From positions 1-64,000 of the forward strand of contig JACJNX010000038.1 in assembly GCA_014695255.1 (NCBI GenBank): 64,000 nucleotides of DNA, read 5' to 3'. This DNA is from Cyanobacteria bacterium FACHB-63. Lineage in GTDB: Bacteria > Cyanobacteriota > Cyanobacteriia > Leptolyngbyales > Leptolyngbyaceae. Positions 7,168 to 16,747 of the stretch are shown here, in pieces. Position 1 is the stretch's first letter. Each line of letters opens with the position of its first letter. The notes beneath the pieces were generated by a model. It ran no database searches. It saw only the letters and a program-made list of their open reading frames with translations, and had not been told where the DNA came from. The translations under genes and the position numbers were made by a program.

Positions 7168-9267
7168 TTACAACTCCAACAGGGATCGGATTTGAGTTTG
7201 ATGTTTGGGTTGAATCACTCGCTCGCCCTTGATCCAGCGAGTAATGAGCGATCGATCTACACTCAACTCTTTTGCTAATTTCGCCTTAGACCATCCCTTC
7301 GCATCAAGTGCGATCGTAAGTTCTGCACCTGTAAGCTCTGGGATTCGCTCTAGGAGATCGTCCGAAGCAGTCGGCAAGTCCACAGTCCGTTGAGAGTTGG
7401 GCGCTCGGACTGAGCCTAACTTCTCCTGAATCAGAACGGTCGGCTTAATAATCACGATCGCTTTGAGCCAAAGCGTTAACCAATTCCGAGGACGAGTTCG
7501 CATCGGCTCAGGCTCGTCCGTCAAACTCCATTCTGGGCGAATGCACTCGGGGTACGTCTCGTTGTCAAATTCAATCTGCCAGCCTAATTCGTGTAGCGTT
7601 AGAAGTGCGTTGTCCCATTGTGCAATCAATGCACTCCGGCGCTGTTTACTCTGCTGAACGACTGTCATCAGTTCTTTTGGTTCTAAGCGCTCCAGCAATG
7701 TTCCAACTTCGTACCGCCCATCTTGCCGAATCCGGCTCATGATGGTTAGAAAGATTGCCAGCTTAGAGGCTAGCCGTTGACGATAGGGATTGATTTGTAG
7801 TGTACTCTTCGCCAAATACCCATATTGGCAAAGCGCATTCTTTCCGCTCAAATCCCTGGCGTTCAGAAACTTCTTTGTCCAACTGCCGGGACGGACTTTA
7901 ATGTACAACTCATCTGGGTCACCCGCTTCGTAGCTCAAAGCGCTAGGATTCTTGGCATCAACGGTGAGTGCTAATTGCCCTGAATATTCCAGTTCTTCAA
8001 GCAGCCACATCGCGCCCCTGGCTACGTTGTAGCGATTCGCTCCAACATTGATGTTATTAATTAACACCGATAAGCTACAAACTAACTCTACTAAGTTGCC
8101 AATCTTTTTTAGTTTTTGTCCTAATGTGATGTCTGTTCGCTTACTCCATCCAAACAAGCGGATTAAATCCGTTCCTTTTAATCGGATCTGCTGCTCCCAA
8201 GGTTTCTCTGAGTCAGTTGCATAGGAAGAAAAGATGAGAAGGACATAGGCTGCTTCTGGTCCAAACTGCTGAATGATTTCCCAGGCTGCTTTACCTGGCA
8301 CTAATTCTATTTGCTGATTCGATGGACTTTGACGCACAATATTGTGCTGAATGAATCCCTCACCGACCAGTTTCTTCCAATATGGATATTCTCCGTCTTC
8401 CCATTGATTATTAATCAGGGCTTGTGCGCCAGTCAAAATAGGATAGCCAGTGGCAACTCGTTCAATTTCATGATCCTTGAAGAGTGCGGGATCAGTCGCT
8501 GAAGTGTCAGGAGATCGAATTCCTAAGAGTTTCTCAATGTCTTCGATCGAGAACGACGACCAATCTAAATGTCTAAGCCATTCGCTGGCAGTGTAAAACG
8601 CACAGGCACTAATGACGACTGACTCACGCCAAGCCTCTTCTTCCGGTAGTGCTGAGTCAGCTTCCATAGATAAAACGCCTGGAATCGAACAGTCCACTGG
8701 CATTCTTGACTCTACTGCCCATTGATCAAGTCGAACTGTAATCCAACGTGCTGTCTGCTCCCAAAACGAGGCTTGCTTCAAAACAGATTTGAAGAGCTTT
8801 TCTAATCGAGCAATTGCTTGTTTCTGCAATGCACCAATTTTTTCGGTTTCATTGTAGAGATTAATCAGCTCTGAGTCGCCTTTTACTTGCGATCGAAGTT
8901 GCCGCAATCGATACTGATTGATCCCCGTCGCAACGTGAACCAGAATCAGGTTTAAGAAGGACTTGCCAGTACGCAATTTTTCTGCGTACTGATGCACTCG
9001 CTCAGATGGAATAATGCCGCAGGTATCACTTGTTCCATTCTCTGTTTCTCTTGAGATGGATTCCTGTGGAATATCTTTACGAGGCTCTTGCTCTAACACA
9101 GATTGCAAAGCAGAACCGCCTCTGTCCGGTCTCGCTGACTTAGATTGAGACGATTTGGTTTTTCTTTGCTTCACTGCGCTCACCAGCATGATTCGATTTG
9201 CCAATAGCATTTGAGAACTCGAATCAGTATACCCGTTGAAACCACAGCACAAAATTATGGCATTCAC
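7168..9267 (-). CDS. Large HTH protein, candidate plasmid replication initiator
   Basis: 699 aa from a GTG at 9267; ATGs at 9210 and 9189 are plausible shorter starts because the first ~26 residues look unlike coding sequence. The C-terminal ~55 residues form a lambda-repressor/XRE-type HTH (GWSKAKLAKELSVDRSLITR then WIKGERVIQPKHQTQIR). The rest is helical with no family I can name. It is divergent from the PrimPol-like gene, and the 790-nt gap between them carries the iteron-like array. By position it is the best candidate for the origin-binding protein. The role is inferred from architecture and context only. Confidence 0.6.
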   Translation of the reverse strand: MNAIILCCGFNGYTDSSSQMLLANRIMLVSAVKQRKTKSSQSKSARPDRGGSALQSVLEQEPRKDIPQESISRETENGTSDTCGIIPSERVHQYAEKLRTGKSFLNLILVHVATGINQYRLRQLRSQVKGDSELINLYNETEKIGALQKQAIARLEKLFKSVLKQASFWEQTARWITVRLDQWAVESRMPVDCSIPGVLSMEADSALPEEEAWRESVVISACAFYTASEWLRHLDWSSFSIEDIEKLLGIRSPDTSATDPALFKDHEIERVATGYPILTGAQALINNQWEDGEYPYWKKLVGEGFIQHNIVRQSPSNQQIELVPGKAAWEIIQQFGPEAAYVLLIFSSYATDSEKPWEQQIRLKGTDLIRLFGWSKRTDITLGQKLKKIGNLVELVCSLSVLINNINVGANRYNVARGAMWLLEELEYSGQLALTVDAKNPSALSYEAGDPDELYIKVRPGSWTKKFLNARDLSGKNALCQYGYLAKSTLQINPYRQRLASKLAIFLTIMSRIRQDGRYEVGTLLERLEPKELMTVVQQSKQRRSALIAQWDNALLTLHELGWQIEFDNETYPECIRPEWSLTDEPEPMRTRPRNWLTLWLKAIVIIKPTVLIQEKLGSVRAPNSQRTVDLPTASDDLLERIPELTGAELTIALDAKGWSKAKLAKELSVDRSLITRWIKGERVIQPKHQTQIRSLLEL

Positions 9268-10057
9268 GCTGTCAACAAAACCGTTTTGTCAACAACTAAC
9301 CTATCGGTCTACCAACTCTAAGCTAAAGGTAGGACAAGGCTTTACTCTACTGAGACGTTAGAGTTGCCGCTGACAAAATTTCTAGAATCACATGACCAAT
9401 TTTCTAGAATGCGATGACCTGAGGATAAAGATTATTTAGGCTTAAATCTTGATTTACCTTGAGTGGAGCCAATTACCGCTAACATGCTCGCACTATAGCC
9501 GCCAACTTGTTCAACAAATTCTTTATAAAACTTTACAATTCTCGTTCTGTTGACAATGTTGACTCAAGTTCTAGAATCACCTGACCAAAATACAGAACGG
9601 TTACGATATCAAGCCAAATGACGACTTATTGAAAACAGCAATGACGTGCTTGATTATGGACATTTGTCAGAGTGTTGACAGTGTTGACTCAGATTCTAGA
9701 ATCGTTTGACCAACCCACTGAAACTGCATCTCATTCAAGCTGTTGCCAATGTTGACAAAAGTTCTAGAATGCAAGGACGAAACTGTAACAAGCGGTATTT
9801 TGTTGCTCTAGGATCAGAAGACGTGATCTTTCGCGATCGTAAATGTAGATTCTAGGATCAATTGACCTATCGTTTCCCAAACTGAATAGTAGGTACGATT
9901 GCAGCCAATATTGACAAACTAAGAAGAGTTGCACGATCGAGCCTGTTGACAAGCCGAAAGCCTAATTCTGCTCGTGTTATACAGATCGGGTTCTAGTATC
10001 TTCGACCGAGTGTGTTTGGTACATCGCTTTTGGTGACTTCACACTCACTACTGGGCT
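9268..10057. other. Candidate plasmid replication origin with iteron-like repeats
   Basis: At least eight direct repeats of TTCTAGAATC followed by 3-4 nt and TGACC occur at about 9380, 9402, 9571, 9691, 9760, 9804 (degenerate), 9846-9851 and 9989. A second motif, TGTTGACAATGTTGACTCAA or parts of it, precedes several copies at 9549-9568, 9671-9690, 9744-9757, 9908-9917 and 9948-9954. The AT-rich spacer and the flanking divergent HTH and primase-like genes fit an iteron-controlled origin. A GTCAACAAAACCGTTTTGTC near-palindrome lies at about 9273-9295, next to the HTH gene start. No protein-coding potential is seen here. Confidence 0.7.
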
Positions 10058-11725
10058 ATGGCAACAAAACATTTCGCGCTTGAAGGTGTGCGTGAGTGGA
10101 CCGATGAGTTTTTCGCGCTTTTTCCACACCGTTACGATTATATTTGGGCAGAACTTCCTCGTGTTGGCGCAGAAGTCAACTGGCAAACTGAATCTCGCCA
10201 TCCTTTGGGAGATCGCCTGATTCGCCAGGGCGGATATCTCTTTGGTGTTCGCTTTGGTGCAGAAACACAATACTGTCTGCTTGACATCGATGCTGGCAGT
10301 CCATATCACCCGAATCGAGACCCGTTTGCAATTGGTCGGATCGCTGCTGCATTAGAACCGCTTGGGTTAGTTAAGTACGTCGTTTGCACATCAAGCTACA
10401 GCGGTGGTTTGCATCTTTATTTTCCATTTCCGCAAGCTCATAGTAGTTGGCAGTTAGCGATTGCCGTTGCGACCCTGCTCGAAAACTCTGGCTTCAAGAT
10501 CGTGCCTGGACAGCTTGAAACGTTTCCAAATCCCAAACCATACATTGCAGAAGGAACGCCCAGTCTATTCAACGCCCATCGTCTACCGCTGCAAATTGGC
10601 TCTTATTTGCTCAATGACGACTTTCAACCAATCTGGAGCACACAGCAAACCTTTGTTCAACAATGGCAATTTGCTCAAACTCGCAACGACCTAGACACCA
10701 AAACGCTAAAGCAGATTCTCAAGCAAACGAAACGGCGATTGTTTCAAGTGTCTGGAAAAGCAGAAAAGTTTATTAGTGATTTGAATGCAGAAATCGAATT
10801 AGGTTGGACAGGCTACGGGCAGACCAATCGCTTGTTGGGGCGCATTACGATGCGATCGTACATTTTTCACCACGTCCTCTCCAGGGGACAACCGCTGGAA
10901 GGAAAAGCGCTCGTTGAAGAGATCGTCGAAACGGCAAAGTCACTTCCGGGCTATCAAGAATTTTGTCAGCATCAGCATGAAATCGAACATCGTGCAGCAG
11001 AGTGGGCACGATGCATTGAATCAAGCCATTATTTTCACTACGGGGATCAGAAAGGAAAGTTCAAGGCAAAGTCTGAAGAACTAAAAAGCGCAATCGATCA
11101 AGCTCCGTCTTGGAATCAACAACAATCAGCATCAGCAAGAGATCGGATTAGAAGCGCGATCGCTGACCTGCTGGAAAAAGGAATTCTTCCTAGTCAAGCG
11201 ACTCAAAGATTCAAAGTCTTGCTTCAATACAAGATTGGAGGTGGATCTCTTTATCGTCATCGGGATCTTTGGCATCCTCAATTTCTCATGAATGATTCTC
11301 TAGGTGATTTAGAGGAATTGAAGGCAGAAAACAACCCTCAAAATTCTACAAGCTTATTACCTAATGATGGCGGTAATCATGCTACTAGCAATGATTCTAG
11401 CGATTCTACAGTTGAAAATTCTAGCGCGATAGGCGGTAATTCATTGATTCATCAGAATTTCTGCCCTGTTACCGCAGATACTCAGGCTGAATCGATTTCA
11501 CAAGTTTTAATTCATGCTGAAGCACAGCGAGAAGCTTGTGAGACAGCGACTCAACTCGCTGCTGAAGGTCAGACGCAGAACAATGCACCAAGCCAAAGAC
11601 AGATCGAGCGAATGCAGCAATTTCTAGATTCTGACGACCCGATTCTGATTGCAGAAGCATCCGCTTGGGCACAACATCGCCCAGGCGTTTTAGAGCTGAA
11701 TCGTGTTCGATCGTCGTTGCTCTGA
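10058..11725 (+). CDS. PrimPol-like (archaeo-eukaryotic primase superfamily) replication protein
   Basis: 555 aa. The AEP motifs are visible in order: YCLLDIDAGSPYHP (motif I, D-x-D, about residues 71-84), SSYSGGLHLYFPFP (motif II, S-G-x-H, about 112-125), and RLPLQIGSYLL (motif III region, about 174-184). Such proteins make primers and often initiate replication of plasmids. The middle third is helical. Residues ~415-490 are low-complexity Ser/Asn-rich (TSNDSSDSTVENSS), a likely linker, before a short helical tail. No helicase motifs are present, unlike many plasmid primase-helicases. Start ATG at 10058 lies directly after the iteron array. Probably works with the divergent HTH protein. Confidence 0.75.
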   Translation: MATKHFALEGVREWTDEFFALFPHRYDYIWAELPRVGAEVNWQTESRHPLGDRLIRQGGYLFGVRFGAETQYCLLDIDAGSPYHPNRDPFAIGRIAAALEPLGLVKYVVCTSSYSGGLHLYFPFPQAHSSWQLAIAVATLLENSGFKIVPGQLETFPNPKPYIAEGTPSLFNAHRLPLQIGSYLLNDDFQPIWSTQQTFVQQWQFAQTRNDLDTKTLKQILKQTKRRLFQVSGKAEKFISDLNAEIELGWTGYGQTNRLLGRITMRSYIFHHVLSRGQPLEGKALVEEIVETAKSLPGYQEFCQHQHEIEHRAAEWARCIESSHYFHYGDQKGKFKAKSEELKSAIDQAPSWNQQQSASARDRIRSAIADLLEKGILPSQATQRFKVLLQYKIGGGSLYRHRDLWHPQFLMNDSLGDLEELKAENNPQNSTSLLPNDGGNHATSNDSSDSTVENSSAIGGNSLIHQNFCPVTADTQAESISQVLIHAEAQREACETATQLAAEGQTQNNAPSQRQIERMQQFLDSDDPILIAEASAWAQHRPGVLELNRVRSSLL

Positions 11726-12156
11726 GAGTCCTCCTAGTTCAATTCGTCCGACTGGAGCCGTTAATCGCCCTTCTTCAAGTTGGACATTGCCACCCACAAG
11801 CGCAAGACTTTGACCAGGTACAGCGGTCAGCCCGGTTGTATTGGCAGTCGATCGATTGATAATCGGTTGTGGATTGAGTCGATTGAATCAAAGCGTATTC
11901 AGATTGACTGTGAGCAGAGAACTAGGCTGAATCCACCGCTCGGTACAAGTACTTCCATTCTTCCCGGATTTGGATGTAGGTTTCATTGACTCTCCACGAA
12001 TCATCCGTGGGACTTAAGAACCTTTTTGCAACACAACCGATACCAGCGCAGACATCAGCAGGACGATCGAGAGTACGTTCAGTCGTTGAAAGAGACAGTG
12101 ACGAATTCTGTTAAATTGCACCCAGTCAGTTCAAGTTGCGCGATTAAGCCAGCCAA
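11726..12156. other. Intergenic region containing transposase debris
   Basis: Apart from the IS6-family fragment at 11922-12021, I find no coding content in these 430 nt. The end of the segment lies downstream of the beta-lactamase gene. Confidence 0.4.
11922..12021 (-). pseudogene. IS6-family transposase internal fragment
   Basis: The minus-strand frame from 12021 to the TAG at 11922-11924 reads DDSWRVNETYIQIREEWKYL then YRAVDSA. This corresponds to the IS6/IS240 transposase block containing the first catalytic Asp (pattern WRVDETYIKVKGxWxYLYRAVDS), here with Asn in place of that Asp. Both neighbouring parts of the gene are lost. Compare with the N-terminal IS6 fragment at 5974-6072. Confidence 0.8.
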
Positions 12157-13026
12157 TTACAGTACAGCGAGATCTTGAAAGCAGAGACGGGTCAACTCGA
12201 TGCGAGCAGTAGCATCTTGATCGGTGCGAATCTCGATGTTCGTGGCAAAAAAGTACACATCCTCACCTTTTTCCAAGTAGCCAACATACCAGCCAATTTT
12301 CGGGGTGACATCATCGGCAACTCCGGCCCAACCCGTCTTCCCGGTGATCGTGTAGTCTGGTGTTCTCTCCATCACCAGGATGTCTTTGACAATCGAGATC
12401 GATCGCTCCGAAAAAGGCAGATCGTTCTGATAGAGACGACGGAGAAACTGAATTTGCTGTTGCGGTGTGATTCGCAGCTCGCCCTGAAGCCAGAATTGGT
12501 CAATGTCATTGGGACTGCCAATGGTTTGATTGCCGTAGCCAACTTGACTAACCCAGTGCTGCATGCGATCGTGCCCGACGCGACGAGCAAGGACTTGATA
12601 AAACCAAATCGCAGACAGCTTGATCGCCTCGCGCATATTCAAGTCGCGGTTCCAAGCCGGGAACTTTCTGGGCACACCGTCCCAGGTGAGAACGGCAATT
12701 TCATCTGAGATCACTCCGGTTTCGAGCGCAATCAGGGAGTTGAGAATTTTGAAGGTCGATGCGGGTAGAAAAGCGGTGGTGTTACGCTCTGGATTGTGTT
12801 GAAAGCCTCGGTCGCGCTTCGAGTCGTAGATCAAAATCGAACCTTCAACGCCCAAATCTTGAAAATGTCGGCCAAAAGCGGGAGTTTGAGCAACGTTGGC
12901 GGTGGGTGCAAGCCCGATTTGTAATTGGGGCGTCGTGAGTGCAGGTTGCAGGGTTTGCAAGAAGACGAAAACCAGGCAAACCAACGACAAAAGAGCAATC
13001 GTGGCAAAACGAATGATGCGCCTCAT
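12157..13026 (-). CDS. Class D beta-lactamase (OXA-type)
   Basis: About 289 aa from the ATG at 13026, chosen because GGAGGAG sits 5 nt upstream. An N-terminal hydrophobic signal segment covers residues ~8-27. Class D motifs appear in order: PASTFKI (S-x-x-K; the lysine is carbamylated in the family), SAIWFYQ (S-x-V motif, here S-A-I), QVGYGN (Y-G-N), WLQG, and ITGKTGW (K-T-G). The enzyme should be exported to the periplasm and hydrolyse beta-lactams through an acyl-serine intermediate. The Val-to-Ile change in the second motif may alter activity. No regulator or other resistance gene is adjacent; the gene stands alone among decaying genes. Confidence 0.93.
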   Translation of the reverse strand: MRRIIRFATIALLSLVCLVFVFLQTLQPALTTPQLQIGLAPTANVAQTPAFGRHFQDLGVEGSILIYDSKRDRGFQHNPERNTTAFLPASTFKILNSLIALETGVISDEIAVLTWDGVPRKFPAWNRDLNMREAIKLSAIWFYQVLARRVGHDRMQHWVSQVGYGNQTIGSPNDIDQFWLQGELRITPQQQIQFLRRLYQNDLPFSERSISIVKDILVMERTPDYTITGKTGWAGVADDVTPKIGWYVGYLEKGEDVYFFATNIEIRTDQDATARIELTRLCFQDLAVL

Positions 13027-13144
13027 TAGCACTCCTCCAGCCAGTCAGGTTATGAACAGAACTGGCACTACACGAGCGATCGCTGTGATTCCAGAACTTG
13101 AAATGTAACCAATCTTGAAGCCTTTCGCCCGCTGCAAGGATGAT

Positions 13145-13435
13145 TCAATTGAGCTGATTTGGATGTACGGAGAAGTTGCTGTTCTCATAGTCAACGTGCA
13201 GGATCGCTCCAGGTTTGTTTAGCTGCCAGCCCTGTATTAATCCATACTCGATCGCTTGTCTGACGAACTTCGGCCCGATCATTGCGGGTTCGCTAATTGA
13301 GGCAGTCGAGAAAATAACCCAGGATTCTTGTCCACCGCGCAGCGTGACTACTAACGGTTGGCGACCTGAGATCGATCCATAAACGGCTAAAGTGCTGTCC
13401 TGCTCCTTCGGCAAAAACCGCCAGCGAAACTGCAT
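13145..13435 (-). CDS. Hypothetical protein, 96 aa
   Basis: Not assigned to a family. Composition and periodicity look coding: RWRFLPKEQDSTLAVYGS, then GGQESWVIFSTASISEPAMI, then a helix FVRQAIEYGLIQGWQL and a C-terminal strand ILHVDYEN. The helix-GW-strand ending resembles small cyanobacterial or immunity-like proteins that end in a 'xxAIxYGLxxGWxP' pattern. No signal peptide, single gene, start ATG at 13435. Confidence 0.5.
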   Translation of the reverse strand: MQFRWRFLPKEQDSTLAVYGSISGRQPLVVTLRGGQESWVIFSTASISEPAMIGPKFVRQAIEYGLIQGWQLNKPGAILHVDYENSNFSVHPNQLN

Positions 13436-13619
13436 TAAGAGTGCGAAGTTTGCGTGTGCGCTTTGCGTAACTCATGTTCTTGGTTGATCATGTTCAAAAG
13501 CTTAACCGATCAATCTAATGCACTGCGCCACAATCACTCAAGTAGCCGTTAGGCTACTAAATCAGTCGTAAGCTGCACGACTGCTGTAACATCGATCGAG
13601 TTGAGTATTGGTTGTGTAG

Positions 13620-14402
13620 ATGGATCGCGACTCTGAACAAGTGCGTGAAACTTGGAATCGACTTGCTCAAGATTGGAAGCAGCAAGTTGGAGAGGACGGG
13701 GACAGTAACCGACGATTAAATTCTGATCCAATCTTGTGGAAGTTTGTCGGCAACGTTCAAGGACTTCGGGTGTTAGATGCTGGATGTGGCACAGGCTATC
13801 TGGCTCGAAAACTCGCCGCTCAAGGTGCAATCGTTACAGCCGTTGATATTGCTGAGCAGATGATTGAGATTGCCGCTCAAAGTGCAAATGAGGCAAATCA
13901 AACAATCGATTTTCGCGTTGAAGATTGCGCCCAGTTGAGTAGTCTTGAAGCTGCATCTTTCGATCGAATCGTTTCCAATTATGTGCTGATGGACGTGCCC
14001 GATTTAGAGGCAACCGTCCGTGCCTTCAGTCGAGTTCTCAAGCCAGATGGAATTGCGGTTCTCGTGTTTTCGCATCCCTGCTTTCCGCAAGGCGAAGCCG
14101 CCACGATCGATGAGGCAACACTTTACACCTGGAAGTTTCCATACTTCGAGCGACACAAATGTGTTGAGCCGCCCTGGGGACACTTCACATCTGAGTTCAT
14201 TTGGTTTCATCGCCCCTTGTCCGATTACTGGAAAACATTTAAGGATGCAGGGTTTACGATCGTCGATTTAGAAGAGCCAAGAATTGTTGAAGAACGATTT
14301 CACCTAGCTGAAACCGAAGGACAGCTACAAAATAGTAAGACTCGTCCTTATTCGATTGCGTTCAAACTTCAAAAAGTCGCCTCTCAATCAACAAGTCATT
14401 GA
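13620..14402 (+). CDS. Class I SAM-dependent methyltransferase
   Basis: 260 aa. Motif I VLDAGCGTGYLARKLAAQG (about residues 51-69), motif II acidic VTAVDIAEQMIEIA, a VEDCAQLSSL segment, and post-motif IVSNYVLMDVPDLEATVRAF with a later SRVLKPDGIAVLVFSHPC. This is a Methyltransf_11/UbiE-like enzyme acting on a small molecule; the segment HKCVEPPWGHFTSEFIWFH is the likely substrate pocket. The substrate is unknown and the neighbours give no hint. Encoded as a single gene with the start 13620 next to a purine-poor leader. Confidence 0.85.
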   Translation: MDRDSEQVRETWNRLAQDWKQQVGEDGDSNRRLNSDPILWKFVGNVQGLRVLDAGCGTGYLARKLAAQGAIVTAVDIAEQMIEIAAQSANEANQTIDFRVEDCAQLSSLEAASFDRIVSNYVLMDVPDLEATVRAFSRVLKPDGIAVLVFSHPCFPQGEAATIDEATLYTWKFPYFERHKCVEPPWGHFTSEFIWFHRPLSDYWKTFKDAGFTIVDLEEPRIVEERFHLAETEGQLQNSKTRPYSIAFKLQKVASQSTSH

Positions 14403-14429
14403 CTGAATCGTTGTGTTACTTCTGCCTGA

Positions 14430-15010
14430 TTAGCGTTGGGTGTAGAGCGCGATCGTGTCTTTTGCAGCCTGCAAGACGCGATTGCGCAATTCCAGCGGTT
14501 CCAGTACTTCCATTTGTGCCCCAAAGCCCAGCACATAAGCACGAGCCGCTGCTTCCACGTCAAAATGTAGGAAAACAGTCCGCCAACCGTCTGCATCGGG
14601 TGAGCCAATTTCTTCGACGCGGGCAAAGTATCCGCCACAGCGCAACCAGGCGATCGCCCTCGGAGCCGCTCGCACCACGATTCGATAATGAGGCAAATTA
14701 GACTGAAATTCACTTAGCGATCGCTGCCAATAGTCCGCCAAATCAAACTCAACTGGGCGCGTGCTGGGAAGTTCGGTCAGAGTCGCATTTCGTACCCTGG
14801 AGATGCGGTAGGAGCGCACCTCATCATCTGCTGAAGCAATAAAGTACCACACGCTTCCTTTGGCAACAGCCTAAATCTGCTAGCAGATGCGTCGGTCTCG
14901 GCAAAAATAATGCTTGAATCTCTGCCAGGTTTAGTCCCGTCAACGTGGTTTGATAGTTCTCCAGAAGGAACCTTCGTTTGCCGTCTCTGAAACCCCTCAC
15001 TTTGTGGGAC
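14430..15010 (-). pseudogene. WYL-domain (YafY-type) transcriptional regulator, broken
   Basis: A minus-strand fragment reads RRFLLENYQTTLTGLNLAEI and QALFLPRPTHLLADLG, the linker after the HTH in YafY/PafC-like regulators. A deletion and frameshift then join it to VWYFIASADDEVRSYRISRV (WYL domain). The frame continues to a normal C-terminus (LELRNRVLQAAKDTIALY) at 14430. The core of the WYL domain between these parts and the N-terminal winged HTH are not recovered. Non-functional as written. Confidence 0.8.
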
Positions 15011-15233
15011 GGGCAGTGGCTCACCTGGCGGCCGATCCAGAAGTGGCGCGATGGCATGGGATACAGGTAGTATGAACCGGATGAAGGCATTATCGAAGGC
15101 TACAATATTAAACAACCGAGAGAAGGTTGGATTACTTGTGACGGCATTTTTTAAGCTGCGAGTGGATGCTGAACACTGTCAAAGGCTGCCAGAGATCGCG
15201 ATACACTTTACCTATCTTTTTTTGCTCTCCCCC

Positions 15234-15265
15234 TTGACTCTGACGCTGCGTGAGGCTTTTACCAT
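15234..15265 (+). promoter_or_regulatory. MerR-type promoter with extended spacer
   Basis: TTGACT at 15234-15239 and TACCAT at 15260-15265 are separated by 20 nt, the over-long spacing characteristic of MerR-activated promoters. The spacer holds an imperfect dyad (CTGACGCTGCGTGAG). It lies 43 nt upstream of the MerR/TipAS gene, so autoregulation is likely. Confidence 0.75.
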
Positions 15266-15308
15266 AGGTGCAGTTGCAGATGAGAAGTGTCTCTAACAGG
15301 GGGATGAG

Positions 15309-16040
15309 ATGGACGCGATCGCATTGAAAGTCGGTGATCTTGCCAAACAAACAGGCGTTTCGGTGCGGACATTGCACTACTACGACGAGATTGGTTTACT
15401 CTCGCCCTCTGATCGCACTGAAGCAGGCTATCGGCTATATGGCAAGGATGACATCCTCCGCCTACAGCAAATTGTCTCGCTGCGGCAAATTGGTTTCTCG
15501 CTCGAAGAAATCCGGGAGTGTCTGGAGCAACGCAATTTCTCTTTTGATCGCGTTCTGCAACTGCACACCACCCGTCTGCGTGAGCAAATTGAACTCTCTC
15601 AAAAATTGCGCGATCGCTTCCAGGCGATCGCGCAAACGGTCAGTTCGATGGAAACCGTATCTGTGGAAACGTTAATTCAAACGATTGAGGTCATGAGTAT
15701 GTTGGAGAACTATTACACCCCCGAACAGCTAGAAACCCTCAAGCAACGTCGGGAATTTTTGGGCGAGGAGCGGATGCAGCAGGCGCAAGCCGATTGGCAA
15801 ACGCTGATTGAACAGGCACGGGCAGAAATGGCGAAGGGCACTGACCCAACCAGTGAATCCGTCAAAGCACTGGCTCGAAAATCACTTGAATTGATTCAAG
15901 CGTTTACAGGCGGCGATCCTGGAATTGAGCAATCTCTCAACCGGATATATCAACAGGAATCACCTGAAGTTGTCAGTCGGGGAGCGATCGACAAAGCTGT
16001 GATGGAATACATGGGCAGAGCCAGGGCTGCTCTGGAGTAA
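15309..16040 (+). CDS. MerR-family regulator with TipAS-like ligand domain
   Basis: 243 aa. An N-terminal MerR winged HTH (KVGDLAKQTGVSVRTLHYYD, residues 7-26, then GYRLYGKDDILRLQQI) is followed by a coiled-coil dimer helix (about 75-120). A C-terminal TipAS antibiotic-recognition-type domain contains YYTPEQLETLKQRREFLGEE, a feature of TipAL/Mta/SkgA proteins. These activate genes on binding thiopeptides or other hydrophobic drugs. GGGGATGAG precedes the ATG. It probably controls its own promoter at 15234; no efflux pump is adjacent. Full length, with no visible defect. Confidence 0.9.
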   Translation: MDAIALKVGDLAKQTGVSVRTLHYYDEIGLLSPSDRTEAGYRLYGKDDILRLQQIVSLRQIGFSLEEIRECLEQRNFSFDRVLQLHTTRLREQIELSQKLRDRFQAIAQTVSSMETVSVETLIQTIEVMSMLENYYTPEQLETLKQRREFLGEERMQQAQADWQTLIEQARAEMAKGTDPTSESVKALARKSLELIQAFTGGDPGIEQSLNRIYQQESPEVVSRGAIDKAVMEYMGRARAALE

Positions 16041-16162
16041 AATGGCTGAACTCAGGGCGGTCTGAAGTGCGATCGCCCTCATCTTTCAAATCCGGCGAAA
16101 GCTATTAAGCAATTCTCCGGTATCTTTGTCGTATCCCAGTCGAATATGCGATCGCCTTTCGA

Positions 16163-16615
16163 TTATCGTTGTTCTGCAAACTCAGAGAGCAACGCTGGAT
16201 AACTCTCTGGTGATGGAAATTTGTTAAAGCGATGGACAGCAGGTGTCGTTGCCCAGGGCAGCTTTTCGTCCGTGTAGGTTTCGATAAATGGACTGAAAGA
16301 TTGAGCATCATCCATCATCGTTGCTCGGACATTGACGAATTCATCCATCCCTTCTGGGCGGGTAAATAACCAACTCATGCAGTATGCACAAAAATAATGA
16401 CGGGTTGCACCCTGAAGTCCGCCGATGACCGGTTCACCCAACGTGACCTTGAACCCATTGCTGGGATAAAGTGCGCTCAAACTAAAGGCACTTGCCGTCA
16501 TCCGCTGACACCCCGTGCAGTGACACGCCATGGTCATCAGGGGTTCTGAAGTGACTTCAAATTGCACCCGCCCGCACCTACATTGACCCGTTCGATGAGG
16601 ATTACTGTTTGTCAT
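16163..16615 (-). CDS. GFA/CENP-V domain protein
   Basis: About 150 aa from the ATG at 16615, which has GGGAG 6 nt upstream; ATGs at 16618 and 16642 are alternatives. Zinc ligands of the glutathione-dependent formaldehyde-activating fold are visible: [11 protein letters not shown] (C-x-C), [16 protein letters not shown] (C-x-C-x-x-C), and [12 protein letters not shown] (C-x-x-C). The family includes glutathione-dependent S-hydroxymethyl synthases, but most members have no proven reaction. Single gene, cytoplasmic. Function beyond a zinc/thiol-binding fold is not certain. Confidence 0.85.
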   Translation of the reverse strand: MTNSNPHRTGQCRCGRVQFEVTSEPLMTMACHCTGCQRMTASAFSLSALYPSNGFKVTLGEPVIGGLQGATRHYFCAYCMSWLFTRPEGMDEFVNVRATMMDDAQSFSPFIETYTDEKLPWATTPAVHRFNKFPSPESYPALLSEFAEQR

Positions 16616-16747
16616 CATTGACTCCCACCACATGCTTGACATCTAACAGCTTAACGATCGAGATGACTGAATGCACGTAACCTCTACCACTCAAAGGACA
16701 ATTCTATGCTCCATTCCAGTTCAGCAATTGGGTGGACGGTGGTTTGT

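Noticed and set aside
9380-10010. Reading the TTCTAGAATC repeats as a CRISPR array
   Set aside because: Spacing is irregular (about 20 to 170 nt), the repeats are short and degenerate, and no cas genes are present; iterons fit better.
11380-11650. ATTCTAG strings inside the 3' part of the PrimPol gene as further iterons
   Set aside because: They lie in a Ser/Asn-rich coding stretch where such strings arise from codon use, and lack the TGACC half in most cases.
12175-12708. A 177-codon plus-strand open frame inside the beta-lactamase gene
   Set aside because: All class D motifs are on the minus strand; the plus frame has no recognisable content.
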